Position numbers and translations under genes: made by a program. Under the pieces are notes generated by a model. That model did not search any database, had not been told where the DNA came from, and saw only the letters and a list, made by a program, of their open reading frames with translations. From Lingula anatina (Eukaryota; Brachiopoda; Lingulata; Lingulida; Lingulidae): a stretch of 64,000 nucleotides of DNA. Shown here piece after piece: positions 1 to 12,278 of this stretch. Positions within the stretch are counted from its first letter, which is position 1. Every line of letters starts with the position of its first letter. The DNA is taken from the NCBI RefSeq assembly GCF_001039355.2, contig NW_019775589.1, forward strand, positions 6,755 through 70,754, written 5' to 3'.

Positions 1-210
1 AATCTATACTATCAGCTGTCACAGTTTATCAGTGATATCACATGTTCTGTGGTAGTACAGTCGGGACTTTGGCGCCATCCTTGTTGTTTACAACATAACC
101 TTATTTTGCTGTCTCGATAGGGTGACAATTTCGAAGAACTTATGATAACCTGTATTAAACTATGTGTGTGCACAACTGCATAGATAGCAGCTGGCAGCGT
201 GGGAGCTATC

Positions 211-580
211 GACTAAGGAGAGGTGGGGCGCTGTGCCTATACTTCTGCCGGTAAAATCAGCTAGGTCCCTTGGTATAGAAATTTGGCATATCATTCAATT
301 TAAAGATAAACGATAAATTATATTCTGTTTGCAGTACTTCAGCTAGCTGCCATACACCTCTCCTCTTTCTTCTCTTTGAATATAGACATTTCAGCCTATA
401 CGGCTAAATTATACAGTCCGCAGTCCGACAGCGTATAGACATAATTAAGTATAGGGGAGACCGGGGCTAGTTGGACTAAGGGGAGGTGTGGCGCTGTGCC
501 TACTTCTGCCGGTAAAATCAGTTAGGTGGTCCCTTAGTATAAAAATTGGCATTTCATTCAACTTTAAGATAAATGATATC
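211..580. repeat. Pair of direct repeats near left edge
   Basis: Two copies of a roughly 105-bp unit lie at about 212-318 and 475-578. Each opens with ACTAAGG(G)GAGGTG, continues through GGCGCTGTGCCTA and CTTCTGCCGGTAAAATCAG, and ends in a run of similar AT-rich sequence. They are separated by about 155 bp of unrelated sequence. No coding potential is visible. They may be the two ends of a small mobile element, but I do not recognise the family. Confidence 0.6.
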
Positions 581-1328
581 TCAAATGCTTTATAATTATT
601 TATAAATATTTATAATCATTCTGAAGAAAAAAAATCAGACAAAACTATTTAGGTTTAAAGTTGTCACGTAAAAGAAGTCCAACATAGTAACTGAAACAGA
701 TACAAGGATGGGGACAATAAAGGCAGTTTTGATTTCACACATTAAAATAATGCTCTACATGTAGATGGTTCGGCGATACTTTTTTTTTGAAGTGCCAATT
801 AAGGGTTAATTTGTTCTCCATCCCTCTCTCTCTCTCGGCCCAGTAAACGAGTATTGTGAATGTACCAATATTCAGGAAGATTAGGATTAAAACTATAAAG
901 CTTATGTGTGCTTTGTCAGTGAAACTGAGGGCTATTAAATATTCAGTTGAACTGGTATTTTTCCAAGGTGACATTGAGGGACCCATATCTGGTTGAAACT
1001 GGTTCATTTAGCTAGCATTGTCAGATACCTATATTTTGTTGACTGAGTGTAATACATATACATTTTGGTGTGTATAGCAGCATATTTACGTCAATATCTA
1101 CATGTATGCGTGAACTGCTTGTGGAAATTTACAAAAATAGATATCTTATAAGCGATATTACCGTCATGGCGTGTTGTGTATTACCCCCCCCCCCCCCCAT
1201 TCTTAAATGGTTAACAACTGTTCGTAAGATATCTATATTTTACATCAAGTAAATTGTAAATAAATCTTATTTTACCAACAAAACGGAGGTAAACATAATT
1301 ATTCTCGAATTTATTAGTGACATCACAT

Positions 1329-1531
1329 CATGTGATCTGCATAGATGGCTACACTCTGTAATAATTTCTTAATTTTCTTAAGAAATTATTCCAAAGAAGC
1401 AAACTTGACTAAAAAACAGTGACTAATTCTAAATGTGGGAATGGATTCATTTAAAATTGGTAAGTATAGAAAAAGTGTCCTTTATCCCATGAACTTTTTT
1501 TTGGCAAAATGAACAGTCGTTATCCCTTTAA
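1329..1531. mobile_element. Partial copy of the TTAA MITE family
   Basis: This stretch resembles the intact MITE copies at 17452, 29271 and 48505. It shares the central palindrome (AATTTTCTTAAGAAATT here), the GGATTCATTTAA...TTGGTAAGTAT segment, and the terminal TTATCCCT followed by TTAA at 1528-1531. The opposite terminus is missing or too diverged to recognise, so the left boundary is approximate. It has no coding capacity. Confidence 0.6.
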
Positions 1532-2114
1532 TTACACTTATGAGTACTCACAAAAGTCCAAACATTTTTTTTTTTTTTTTTTTTTTTTTTTGTAAAAACA
1601 TGTGGGCACTCAATTTATCATCATCCCTAATAATTGACATTCTGTTGTTGGCATCCAAATAATGTTTATTGTTTAAAAATCATACATCTTTGACTGCAGA
1701 CTTTACTTTTCAGTGCTGAAAAAACTTATAGTCTGAATCAAAAAGTTCACTGTGACCATTATTAACCCGTTTCATGGACTTAGAGAAGAACTATTTCAGG
1801 GATTAAAACACGTGGCAGGTGTTAAAGCTGTGGGAGACATTAAAGTACAGACTGTACATTTCACGCATTGTTGCCCCCTAACTCCGCCAATGTATCGCCA
1901 AACCAATATGTTAACTATGGTCTAAGTCTAGATTATGACATGTGTATAAGAATACATAGGAATAATTTAAAAAACAACCCTATTTTTTTGGCAGATATAA
2001 CGATCCATTCCTCAATAAACCGCTTTCAACCACACATTGCGTTTGTTGAGACAATTGCGTCGTACATCAAAAGCAATTAAAGGGGAATTCTCCAAAATTC
2101 CCCTCTATTATAAT

Positions 2115-3913
2115 TAGTCCGGTGGCTTAAGGAAAAAGTCGTGACACGGCGGATAAAAGCACCAAATTTGGCATGTAGTTACCTTTTGACATTCTAAATC
2201 AAATTAGAGCTGTAGCCCTCTCAAACGATTTACCGTTTGGTCAAAAAATCCAAAATGGCCGCCAATTTATGGAATTCTTTAGAAATATGTACATACCTAT
2301 GTTGATTTTTTATCAAATAAATCATTTTCTCAGAGTTTTCCACACCCTTAGTACCCATTTTATTCATATATGTCAGATAGCAAACAAGTTCCCTTGGACT
2401 TTTTGAAAAAATCCAAGATGGCTGTCATATGCCATAGAAACAGCCATAGGAATACTAGTGCACAACTAATATCAGCTAGAAAGTCTGTTTCTCAGATTTT
2501 TGTTACACACATAATATGTTTGTGGTGAGTAACTACGAAGTGTTCTTGGGCATTGTGGAAAATCCAAGATGGCTGCCATGTGCTACAGAAATTCTAGTAT
2601 ACGAGGGATTTAACTAATGGCAACTGGAAAGATTAATTTTCCACTATCAAATTAAGTTTGTTTGTGAGTGTTTTCCACATCCTTTCCACCCACACAATAT
2701 GTATGTGGTGAGTAACTAACATGTATTCTTGGGCATTTTGAGAAAATCCAAGATGGCCGCCAGATGTCATAGAAATTCTTCTAGTATTACAAAGGGTTAG
2801 AACTAATGCCAGCTAGGAAAAACATAATCCACTATCAAATTAAGTTTATTTTTTCGGTGTTTTACACATTATTATTACACTGTGATACATATCTAGCAGG
2901 TAATAAATGTGCATATTTGATTATTTTGGGAAAATCCAAGATGGCCATCATTGGCCATAGGAATACTACTAGAATTACAACTGCACATCCATGGCTTTTC
3001 ATCTACTACCAGGGTTAAATTGTGTTTGCTTATCAAGTTTTGCCCATCCTTATTACTCCTATGATATATATCTGGTGGGTAAATAGTGTGCATCCTTTGA
3101 TATTCTGAGAAAATCCAAGATAGCTACAATTTTACATAGAAATACTAATGGGTGGGTTTCAATTGCTGCATGTGGTTCGTTATACAATTACATTACCATG
3201 GGTTTGTTTTAAAAATGATTTACGTTTTTCTTTCCATTTATTACTACCCCTATTATGTATACCTCGTCTGAAGCATGTGTCTATCTTTGGGTATTCACGA
3301 TGTCTGCCTTTTGTCATTAGAACATTCATATACATAATCAAATAATGCCAGAGATACACTGAGTACAATTTAAATGTAGTTAACTTTAGATTGTTTTAAA
3401 TGTTTTCCCTTTCATATCCTATTTATCCCTTTGAAAGAAAGTGTATGTGTCCTTGAGTACTATTCGGAGAAATAGCTGCCAGTTGCGATAGGAATATATC
3501 ATTCAAATGCACAAAGGTGTCAATAAATGGAACAGTTCAGACATTGATTCCAACATGAAATAAAGCCGTTTGAAGTTCAAACATGTTGACATCCTTATTA
3601 ACCTTACTCTATATAAATCTGGTGTGTAGCAAGTGTGCATCTTGCGTATTTGAGAAAATTCAAGATTGCTGCAATTCACAATAGGAATAGTACAGTCAAC
3701 TAGTGCCAGAGAGACATTGGGTTCAATATAAAATGAATTTTGTTTCTCGGTATTTCCCACATTCTTTTTGGACTTTGAGATATCTGTCTGGTGGGTAACA
3801 AGTGTTTACCCTTAAGTGTTTTGACAAAATATCATAATGACCAAATACCAAATACCAATACCAAAATGATCAAATATGGACATTAATTACCGAACAGATA
3901 TGTATCATGGAAA

Positions 3914-3944
<31 letters not shown>

Positions 3945-4713
3945 GAAAAACAACTGAATTTAGCTTCATATTATATGGAAGCCTATCTCTCGCAGGTATT
4001 AACTTAACCCCACTTTCTATGGCTAATGGCAGCCATTTTGTTTTTTTTTTTTTTTTGTTTTCAAAAAGGATATGCATAACATTCTCATCACATATATATT
4101 ATGTGGATAAAAAAGATGTGGAAATACTCAAAAAACAAAGCTAATTTATCAATTAATATTATATCTCCATGGCAGAAGAAGCCCTATGTGTATACTATAG
4201 TGTTCCTTTGATATGGCGGCCATCTTGGATTTTTCTCGAAATGCCTGAGAATAAAGGTTAGTTACTCACCACAAATGTATTATTTCTGTAATAAGGCACC
4301 CAGAAACAAAATTAATTAGATAGTGGGCAATGCATCTTCCTAGTTGGCATTAGTTGAAAACCCTTGTACATGTTCTAGTATTCCTATGCCATACGGCGGC
4401 CATCTTGGATTTTTCAAAAAGTCCAAGGACACTCGTTTGTTATCTGACATATATGCATAATGTGGGTAATAAGGATGTGGAAAACATTGAGAAAATACTA
4501 TATTTGATAAAAATCAACATAGGTATGTATATATTTCTCAGAATTTCACAAATTGGCGGCCATTTTGGATTTTTTGGCCAAATGGTAATTTTTTTCCGTA
4601 GGCTACGGCTCTCATTTGATTTAGTATGTCAAAAGGTACCCACATGCAAAATTTGGTGCTTTTATCCGCCGTGTCACGATTTGGCCATTTTTTTGCCCTA
4701 AGCAACCGGACTA
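2115..4713. mobile_element. 2.6-kb fold-back element with internal repeats
   Basis: The outer ends are inverted repeats of each other: TAGTCCGGTGGCTTAAGG at the left and CCCTAAGCAACCGGACTA at the right. The inverted similarity extends over at least 150 bp on each side, including the GTGTCACG/CGTGACAC and CGGCGGATAAAAGCACCAAAT segments. Inside, a unit of about 160-190 bp recurs with the hallmark AAAATCCAAGATGGCCGCC, near 2250, 2405, 2562, 2745, 2930 and 3112, with a weaker one near 3655. The motif is inverted near 4200, 4395 and 4555. The outermost TA dinucleotides (2115-2116, 4712-4713) could be a target duplication. No transposase ORF is present, so this is a non-autonomous fold-back transposon or a large MITE. 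Confidence 0.75.
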
Positions 4714-6120
4714 AATACCTCAGTCGCCATTGTGCAGGTCGTTTCCAGCTGGTAAGTTAACTTGATATTTTATCAAATTTTAAGGTGTGATGTCAACCAC
4801 ATCAGTGTCAACAGGTGACATTCATCTAGTCGTAAATGAGATGTCGTAGGGTTGGTGACATTTGGGTAAAAAAAAAAAAATGCGCATGACAACATGCAAA
4901 TTGCAGTGTTTATAAGCGTAAAGAGCGAGATGGGAAATTTGACGTTTTGGTTTCGGTTTGTACCTGAATGTGTTGTTCTGCTAAAAAAATTAATTCTTCA
5001 GTTTTGAGGAATCTGAATGATCATTTGAACTGATAGGAATGATATATAGGGGCCCACGTGTGTGTGTGTGTGTGCGTGTGTGTGTGCATGCGCGTTTGTG
5101 TAGTGTCTCTCTCCCCCCACTTCTCATTGGGAAGTCCTGTAAACAATAGCGCTAAGGTGTATAGCTATAGGGTCCCAAGTGATTGATTCAAACTTGGAGA
5201 CAGGAAGGATTACACAGTTAACAAAAATAAAAAGGCTAAGGGATTTTTCTATACTTCTATATATATAAGTCAGCTTGATCGGGCTTATCTTCAAAATATA
5301 TTGTTTTCTTCAAGGAGGAAAATATGTTTCACTGCGCTGCGCTTGGCAAATACAGTATATACATGTAGTAGACAAGGTAATTTTTTTATGATATATAGGT
5401 CACAGAAAAAAAAAATTCATTTGTTATGCGCTGTTTATACCGCTTCTAAAAATAAATGTTCCTCGGGTATTAGAGAGGCAAAGGGGTTTCATACAAGTTG
5501 TACCCCTGTAGGTACTTCATACTTCATGTACAGGTACATGTAGGTCACACGTAACCCGTGGTGCCCCCCCCCCCTCCATCCCCCCCCCCCCCAACCACGT
5601 ACGCCATTGTATCGTTATCTTGAATTAAGTACAGTATATACCCATGATATCCCCTATATGGATTACAGTCTTTTTCCGATATTACATGCTCCCTGTTAGA
5701 ACAACCTTGAATGATATAAGACGAAAAAATATTCTTCATTTATTACAACATTATTTACATGTTTTCAGTCTACTGAAACATCAATTATTGTTACATATTA
5801 AAAACATCTTACTTTGATAAGCGGCCTGTAATTGACGATCTCGGGTCAAAAAATGTTTGTGAGTTCACGTTTGAAAAATAAAGCGCTCATGCATTTAGAA
5901 TGTACACATTGTAACATTAGCTATAAAACTGAAGATTGAATGGAAGTAATGTTAATAAAATATTCTTGTTTTTTTAAAGTTAATTCTTATTAGATATATA
6001 ATAAATATATATGATTTACTTACTGTATTATGGCATTTTGACTACGATGCGTGTGTTGACTTACCCAGTAGTCTTTGCGTTCCAGGTGAGGCAGGGAAGC
6101 GTGACCTAGTGACAGATACC

Positions 6121-6877
6121 ATGGCAACAGCAAATTCATACACCGACTCCGATCGGGAGAATTTCTTTCACATAAGCATCCTTCTTGTAGATTATGCCGT
6201 GAAAGGATTGCAAGATGTTCTCCGGGAAGAATTAAGAAAAGGGTACCCCAATTTATTTGACCCCAACACAGGGTTGTTGAACAAGGTGCTTGGAGATGGA
6301 ACTGTTAAGACTGTACTGTTTGGATTATCACCAAAGTACATTAATCGTCAACAACGGGAACAGCTGTTTCCTGCTGGGAATCCCTCCACATCAGTAACTG
6401 TTGGTGATTTAGACCTCACACTGACTGTGCTGTTGCTGAGGAATATCACCTCGTTGAACCCCCGTCCTCAGTTGAATGCATGGGACGACCCCTTCGACAC
6501 AGACAAATCAAGAGAAGCCACTATAGGACGAATTAAAAGATATCGAAATACCGTGTATGACCATGCAAACAAGGCAGCGATCAGCGATCAAGATTTCAGG
6601 GTATATTTTTCAGGGTTAAAATCCAATCTCTTGGCTCTCTCTAGTAGGTTCGCAAATGAGGATTATGACGCCATATTGTCTGAAGCTCTTGATGATGATT
6701 TACTCAAGAAATACCAGGGCATTATGAAAGAATGGTGTGGTAATGACAAAGATGTGAGGGATACAACGAGAGCTAGATTAAAGAGAAACCCGGAAGGAAT
6801 CAGACAGTTGTTTGATGGTCAATCGGAGCTAAAGAAACGGTGTCTTGGCCAAGATCAACATGTTCAGACGACAAAAG
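6121..6877 (+). CDS. HEPN (DZIP3-like) exon of NLR copy 1
   Basis: This exon encodes about 252 residues that resemble the DZIP3/hRUL138-type HEPN domain common in mollusc proteins. The HEPN signature R-X5-H is visible as RNTVYDH, with R142, N143 and H148 counted from ATG 6121. In HEPN ribonucleases these residues form the active site. The segment FPAGNPSTSVTVGDLDLTLT and the following LLLRNIT are nearly identical to NLR copy 2. The exon ends ACAAAAG|GTATGT in phase 1. An acceptor TTCCAG precedes it at 6085, and sequence from there to the ATG is open. The same arrangement is seen in copy 2, which argues for a coding or UTR exon upstream. Confidence 0.8.
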
Positions 6878-7098
6878 GTATGTACCTTGTTCTAATATTA
6901 GCACTCATATTTATACACAACATAATGCCTAAGTGATGTACATTTTATTTTCAGGGGCCATTTAATTTCCAGCAACTTTTGGATGTGGAGAAGTTGAAAG
7001 TAATAAAAAGTAATAACTGAAAGTAAAAAAAATATTTAAAAGTGTTCATTTTGATTTCTAATGCTCAAGCTTGACACCTCATTGTTCTTTGTTTGCAG

Positions 7099-7167
7099 AA
7101 AATCAGGAAAAAGTCCAGGTGATTTATGACAGGGATCGCGACAGAAGTGAACTTCAGAAGATGACAG
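7099..7167 (+). CDS. NLR copy 1 small exon 2 (linker)
   Basis: A 69-nt exon flanked by TTTGCAG and G|GTAATA encodes 23 residues rich in charge (ENQEKVQVIYDRDRDRSELQ). It enters and leaves in phase 1, so it can be skipped without a frame change. No convincing counterpart was found in NLR copy 2; only a degenerate AATAAGCACCGA stretch near 22418 recalls its downstream flank. Confidence 0.6.
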
Positions 7168-7476
7168 GTAATATGCTCTAATAAGCACCGAGAGCAATAG
7201 AGCTGGTCCATCAATATATAGGGATGTATCTTCTCTACTAATGATTGACATTGATTAGCATTATAGTTTATTTCCTTTCATTCTCATCCCACTTTTTTGT
7301 TATACATAAAGATAACAACTTTATAATTGTATTCTTATGAAATGAATATAAGAAATAAGTTTTGTTTACAAAATAATGATTAATTTTTCTACATTTGAGA
7401 TAATGAAATATTTGCCGCTGTTATTGATTATTTAATCTTCTTCGAAAGTACCATGTTGTGTGTTTCTTTCAAACAG

Positions 7477-7608
7477 TGATGTCAGACACGCAAGAGGACC
7501 CTGCTGTACCTTCATCCCAACTTTTTAATCCTTCATCGTCAACAGAAAAGGAAATTCCACAGACTGCAAAGTCTAGTCCTACATATGTTAATGTGGGAAC
7601 TATTGCAG
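7477..7608 (+). CDS. NLR copy 1 exon 3 (Ser/Pro/Thr-rich linker)
   Basis: A 132-nt exon between CAAACAG and G|GTACATG encodes a 44-residue low-complexity linker rich in serine, proline and threonine. It is phase 1 at both ends. No motif is recognised. It would separate the HEPN and CARD domains. No equivalent is apparent in copy 2, so the two paralogues differ in linker length. Confidence 0.6.
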
Positions 7609-8169
7609 GTACATGTACAGTTCAATCATATGTGTGCGCATGCGAGATATTCACAATATTCACAGTCATATAGATGTTTCCAAGATCTTGTCTTCAATAC
7701 AGAGGTAGGAATGTCACAGTAGTATTTTGTACAATGTTGATATGATTAGATGATATGTTATGGATTTCGCTTTATTGGTTCACGTTTTGAGTCTACAGAA
7801 TGTATATGTTAAGATACCAAAACTAACCTTTCAGTTTTGCAAGTTGCTTTGCTCCTTGAGCAATTTTATTAACAAGTCAATTAGCGCAACACTGACCAGT
7901 ATCTGCATTGATTTAGACGACAATATATTTAAAAATAATCATAGTATTCAATGCATAGTGTGCAAACTGTGGTTGTTTAATAACATTAATATGTTGTAGT
8001 CATTGTGGTCACAGAAAACCATCAGTTTGGAAAATGCCCTACACGTGTCGGGCTAAAACATCACTTCGCCCAGAGTGAAAAAAATGTGTTCTGGACAAGT
8101 GATATCTGTGTTGAGGTTAGTGCTCTTATTTACCTGAAACACAGGCAACATTGTTTTTTTTTCTTGCAG

Positions 8170-8210
8170 CTAGCGGAATTCTTGCAACCGAACCAAACAC
8201 CTTCTCTAAG
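8170..8210 (+). CDS. NLR copy 1 exon 4 (41-nt phase-shifting linker)
   Basis: Flanked by TTCTTGCAG and AAG|GTACATT, this 41-nt exon moves the reading frame from phase 1 to phase 0, which is exactly what the large CARD-NACHT exon requires. Copy 2 has an exon of the same length and phase at 24002-24042, although the encoded 14 residues are dissimilar. That conserved length is the main support for it. Confidence 0.6.
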
Positions 8211-8572
8211 GTACATTCATATTCTTTCATTACCATGCTTTTTACTTTAAATTTTGATAAAATTCTTACACGAATCTTTACCCCTTAGATATTTAAACAT
8301 CTTAACAATCGTCTGTATGCATATTGTAATGAAATAACCTTTTGTACTTCATCATGATTCATTGATATATAATTATTGAAAAAATGATATAAGGTGTGGC
8401 GCACATTTGCCTATAACTCCGTACCTGTTGATATCTGACTACACGTATTTGCCTCGAATATAGACACACGGGCAGGGGAAGTGGTAAATAATGTAGGAAT
8501 TATTATTATCAGAAGTGCATTTTAATTCCTGATATCAGCTGAAATATATTTTGGATTTATCTCAATTTGCAG

Positions 8573-11425
8573 GCACCTGTAATGAGCCCAACACACAAAA
8601 ACCTGTTGGTACAAATGGGTCCCTTGCTGATAAAAGATCTCCAAGTTGAAGACATTGTCCCGGACCTGGTAGACAGGGAAATCCTCAGTGAAGGCAATGC
8701 AAAAAAGGTAATGGCTCACAAAACAGAACAAGAACAAGCTTTTGAATTTCTCCGCATTCTACCAAAATGTGGTCCTCGTGCATTTGGAACCTTTGTTGAG
8801 GTGTTGAGAAAGCACAATAAAAAAGAACTTGCAGATTTGTTAGCAGAAAAGTCAACTGATTCCAGTAGTAAAAATCAAATAGCAAATTTCTACATCAATC
8901 ACATGAGCCAGATACAGCGCCTTCCCTGGGACCCCGACGACACAGTGCACATAGACGAGGCCTATGTTAATTTACAGTGGGTACAAGAAGACAGAAAATA
9001 CACAGGCACCAGCTCCAAACCAGTCATGTCCTATACCTCAATATTTGAAGATGTCAAACCTGGGAAGAAACCAAAGAGATTATTGGTCAGAGGAAAAGCA
9101 GGCATCGGCAAAACCACATTTACACAGAAAATGGCAACAGACTGGGCAAACGCCACATTTGTTTTAGGAGAATGTGATGTAGTACTTTCGAAATTTGAAC
9201 ATCTTTTAATTTTAAATCTACGCAGCATTCAGCTTGGTCAAACACTGAAGGAAGCAATAGAAACACAAATCACTTGTTCTGCAGAAAATAGGCAAGCAGT
9301 GACAGATGAAGTCATGCAAGCTCTAGACTATGACAGTGACCATGTTATCTTGGTCTTTGATGGTTATGATGAATATGATATCAACACTTCCAAAGATATC
9401 ACAGATATCATTTACAGAAGACGATACCAGGATGTGTGCACCGTCATCACAACACGTCCATGGAAGGCAGAAAAACTGATGAACAGACGAATAATAGACG
9501 GTGCGTATGAAATCACTGGGCTAACATAGGACAACATAGCTGAATATGTTGCTAAATTCTTTGAAGATCAAGAAATGGGTCTCGTAGACTACCTAGATGA
9601 AAAAGAGCTGATGTCCCTGGTGAATATCCCAATACTTCTACTGTTCATTTGTCTTATGTGGCAAGCAGATCAAGAAAGTGTTGCCCGCACAGATTCACCC
9701 CCAGCTTCATATACACTGCTATACAAGAAGCTAATACAGTTGCTTTTAAGACGAAGATACGGCATCAGGACACAGGATGAAATGGAACAGTCTGCATGTG
9801 TTCAAAAACTTGAAAAACAAACATTTATCAGCCTTGGCAAGCTAGCTTACGATGGACTGGTGAAACCAGATGGGGGCCTCATATTTGATGAAAAAGACCT
9901 GCAAATAATTCCAGATATCAGCGAATTGTACAGTTTAGGTCTCCTCAGCAAGTCTAAGATACACAGTAACCTTGATGTTAAACATGAGGTAACTTTTCTA
10001 CACAAAACCATGCAGGAGTTTTTTGCTGCAAAATACCTGGCGAGGAAATTAGACGAAAATGATAATAACATTTTAGATGAATTATTGGAGAATTTAAACA
10101 CCACGGACAAACTCTATGACATGAGCTATGTGCTGCGCTTTTTGTGTGGGTTATCTAGGACAGCAACTGCCAAAGTGCTACATAGAGCCAAAGCTCTCCA
10201 GGGTGAATTTGTGAAACAAAATCTTAAAGCTCCTTACATGTATATGATGTATCCGTTTGATAGCAGGTTCAGCTCTCTTAATTTCACCAAGTGGTGTAAT
10301 GATCTCCTCCTAGAACACTGGTATGCCCACTGTCCCCAGGAAACAGTGCTGCCCCCTGAGCTTATCTCCTGGCACAGGGCACTTCACATACCTGAATCTT
10401 TTCAGCACTCTGATCCCAGATTCCAGAAAGTCTTGTATGATAGTATGTGCAGTGCATTAAGCAGTCCTCAGATATCCTCCTGTGTGTTCATATGTTTGAA
10501 TTCCGACATTTATGACAGTGGCATACCAGAAAATCTACTTACCAGAGAACTGGAAAAACAGCACAAACTATTATCATTACTCAGTAAGTGTGACATGTTC
10601 GATAAACTAGTAGCGGTATCCTGGGAGAGTCAGTTTCACATTTGTGATGATTGCAGATGTGTCTTAAACCATGTTTTATCTAAAGCTCCCAATCTTCAAA
10701 CACTTGAATTAGGCACAGATTGTAGTGAAATACTTTTATTATTACCAAACCCTGGAAAACTGTTATATCTGGGTGTCGGGGACATAAAAGTTCAAGACTA
10801 CCAGGTGATCCAACAGATGCAGCACTTGAAGCACATTGTGGTAAAGTTATCAAGAGACCCACTTTTTCAACTGGGGGCAATACCTAATACCAGTCATGAT
10901 TTGACTCATATATATATTAGATTTACCCCTCTTCGGGCCGTGGGTGTACAACTTCTGGGGAGTAACCTTCACCATGTGCCAGGGCTGGAACATCTGGGAC
11001 TGGACTGTGTATTCGTGTGTGGAGCCTTGTGTGGGTCTGGCAGGTGTACATGTCCTGAGGACAAAGATACACAATATGACAGATGTCAGAATGCCTGTGA
11101 AGCCGTGCGTGAACTGAGCCAAGGTGCGATACGCACCACTAAGCTGAAGGACTTCTCATTCAGTGTCAATGGCTTGGGTCGGTACCACGGTATTACCAGT
11201 CCACTGATAGCATTGATACAATCTCTCAGTACAGTGTCAGAGCAGACTGGAATGGAGATTGACATGTCCGATAATGGCCTGGGCAGAGTTGATCACCTCA
11301 GTGACTTGATAGAAACCATTGGCCGCTCTTACCAGCATGTATCATTTTGGGATCTTAGGTTTAATAACCTTAAAAAGAGTCTCCCACAGCCAGACGGCAG
11401 TCTTAACTGCAAAGTAGAACTATAA
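8573..11425 (+). CDS. CARD-NACHT-LRR exon of NLR copy 1, with TAG
   Basis: The exon starts after TTTGCAG. Residues 1-100 look like a CARD/death-fold helix bundle, and the matching exon of copy 2 begins with nearly the same sequence. The NACHT domain follows: Walker A GKAGIGKTT, Walker B LVFDGYDEYD and a sensor-like VITTRPWKAE. After the TAG at 9527 come NACHT helical/winged-helix sequence (KLIQLLLRRRYGIRT, FLHKTMQEFFAAKYLA) and a leucine-rich tail with a cysteine-rich insert (CGSGRCTCPEDKD). The frame before and after the TAG is the same, so there is no frameshift. DNA identity to copy 2 is very high in patches. Confidence 0.85.
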
Positions 11426-12203
11426 TGGTAAAGTAAGTAGGAGCACGAGTTACATTATATCCAAATACCAATCAACTGAAACTATATACAGGTACCGTGT
11501 GTAAAGTGTCAATCACGGGTTAACCCAATTTAATATTTATTTCATGATGTGATTTCTGTAGTACTAAACCATGCCTTGGTCTACCAGCATTTCAGAATTA
11601 ATTCAACGTTTATTAAATGTTACCCAGACACTATGAATAGTGTGGAAAATATGAAGAGGAATGAACTGGATTGTTACACTGTATCTTATTGTCAGCCTTC
11701 TACAACTACTGGCATAGTGCATTCAATATCATTGTGTAAATATAAAACTTGATACAATTGTAAATAATTGATACATTGTTTTTCTTTTCAATAACCAGCT
11801 TTACATATTACTATGGGCCATAACATGTCAAGACACGTGTTGGTTGTGATATATATTTTGACTTATTTATATAACATATAGTCTTATTTGAATATGTGAA
11901 GATATGCTTATTTTAGCTTTTTTTCTCTTTTTCATTACACAAATTTACATTGCATACGTATACTGGTACATACACGCATGTTTTGTGTCTAGGTTTGTGC
12001 AGAAATATGTAGTAGTGAACATCCTTGCTTAGCAATGGAGAAGGAGTGTTTTTATCAAGGTTTTTTTATAGCTTGATAGCTTACTTGTTGACTTGACATA
12101 CAACCGTTCATGAAATTTTAGTGTATTTGTAAAAATTATGGTGTGGATGTGTGTATCACTGTGTGTGTCCAAGTTGGATGGGTAGAATATGTGCATGGTT
12201 GTT

Positions 12204-12278
<75 letters not shown>

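Larger units (their letters stand above)
6121..11425 (+). pseudogene. NLR copy 1: HEPN-CARD-NACHT-LRR, stop in NACHT
   Basis: Five exons join in phase: 6086-6877 (first ATG 6121), 7099-7167, 7477-7608, 8170-8210 and 8573-11425, all with GT/AG borders and phases 1,1,1,0. The product would be a cytosolic NOD-like receptor with an N-terminal DZIP3-type HEPN domain, then a CARD-like domain, NACHT ATPase and LRR-like tail. A TAG at 9527-9529 stands where the paralogue has GAG. About 40 bases on, 78 nt of the paralogue are missing in frame. The same frame then stays open to 11425. The product to the stop would be 651 residues (HEPN-CARD-NACHT core only). The bases before ATG 6121 stay open to the acceptor at 6084-6085, so translation may start in an unseen upstream exon. 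It may be a young pseudogene, a truncated functional form, or a sequencing error. Confidence 0.8.

Noticed and set aside
3040-4240. Regularly spaced repeats as a possible CRISPR array
   Set aside because: Units are long, diverged, partly inverted and inside a transposon-like element in a eukaryotic genome.
4354-4701. 115-codon plus-strand ORF
   Set aside because: It lies wholly inside the inverted end of the fold-back element and reads through its repeat units; no protein-like pattern.
10850-11122. Minus-strand ORF of 90 codons
   Set aside because: Antisense shadow of the LRR-like part of NLR copy 1; the plus frame is clearly the coding one.
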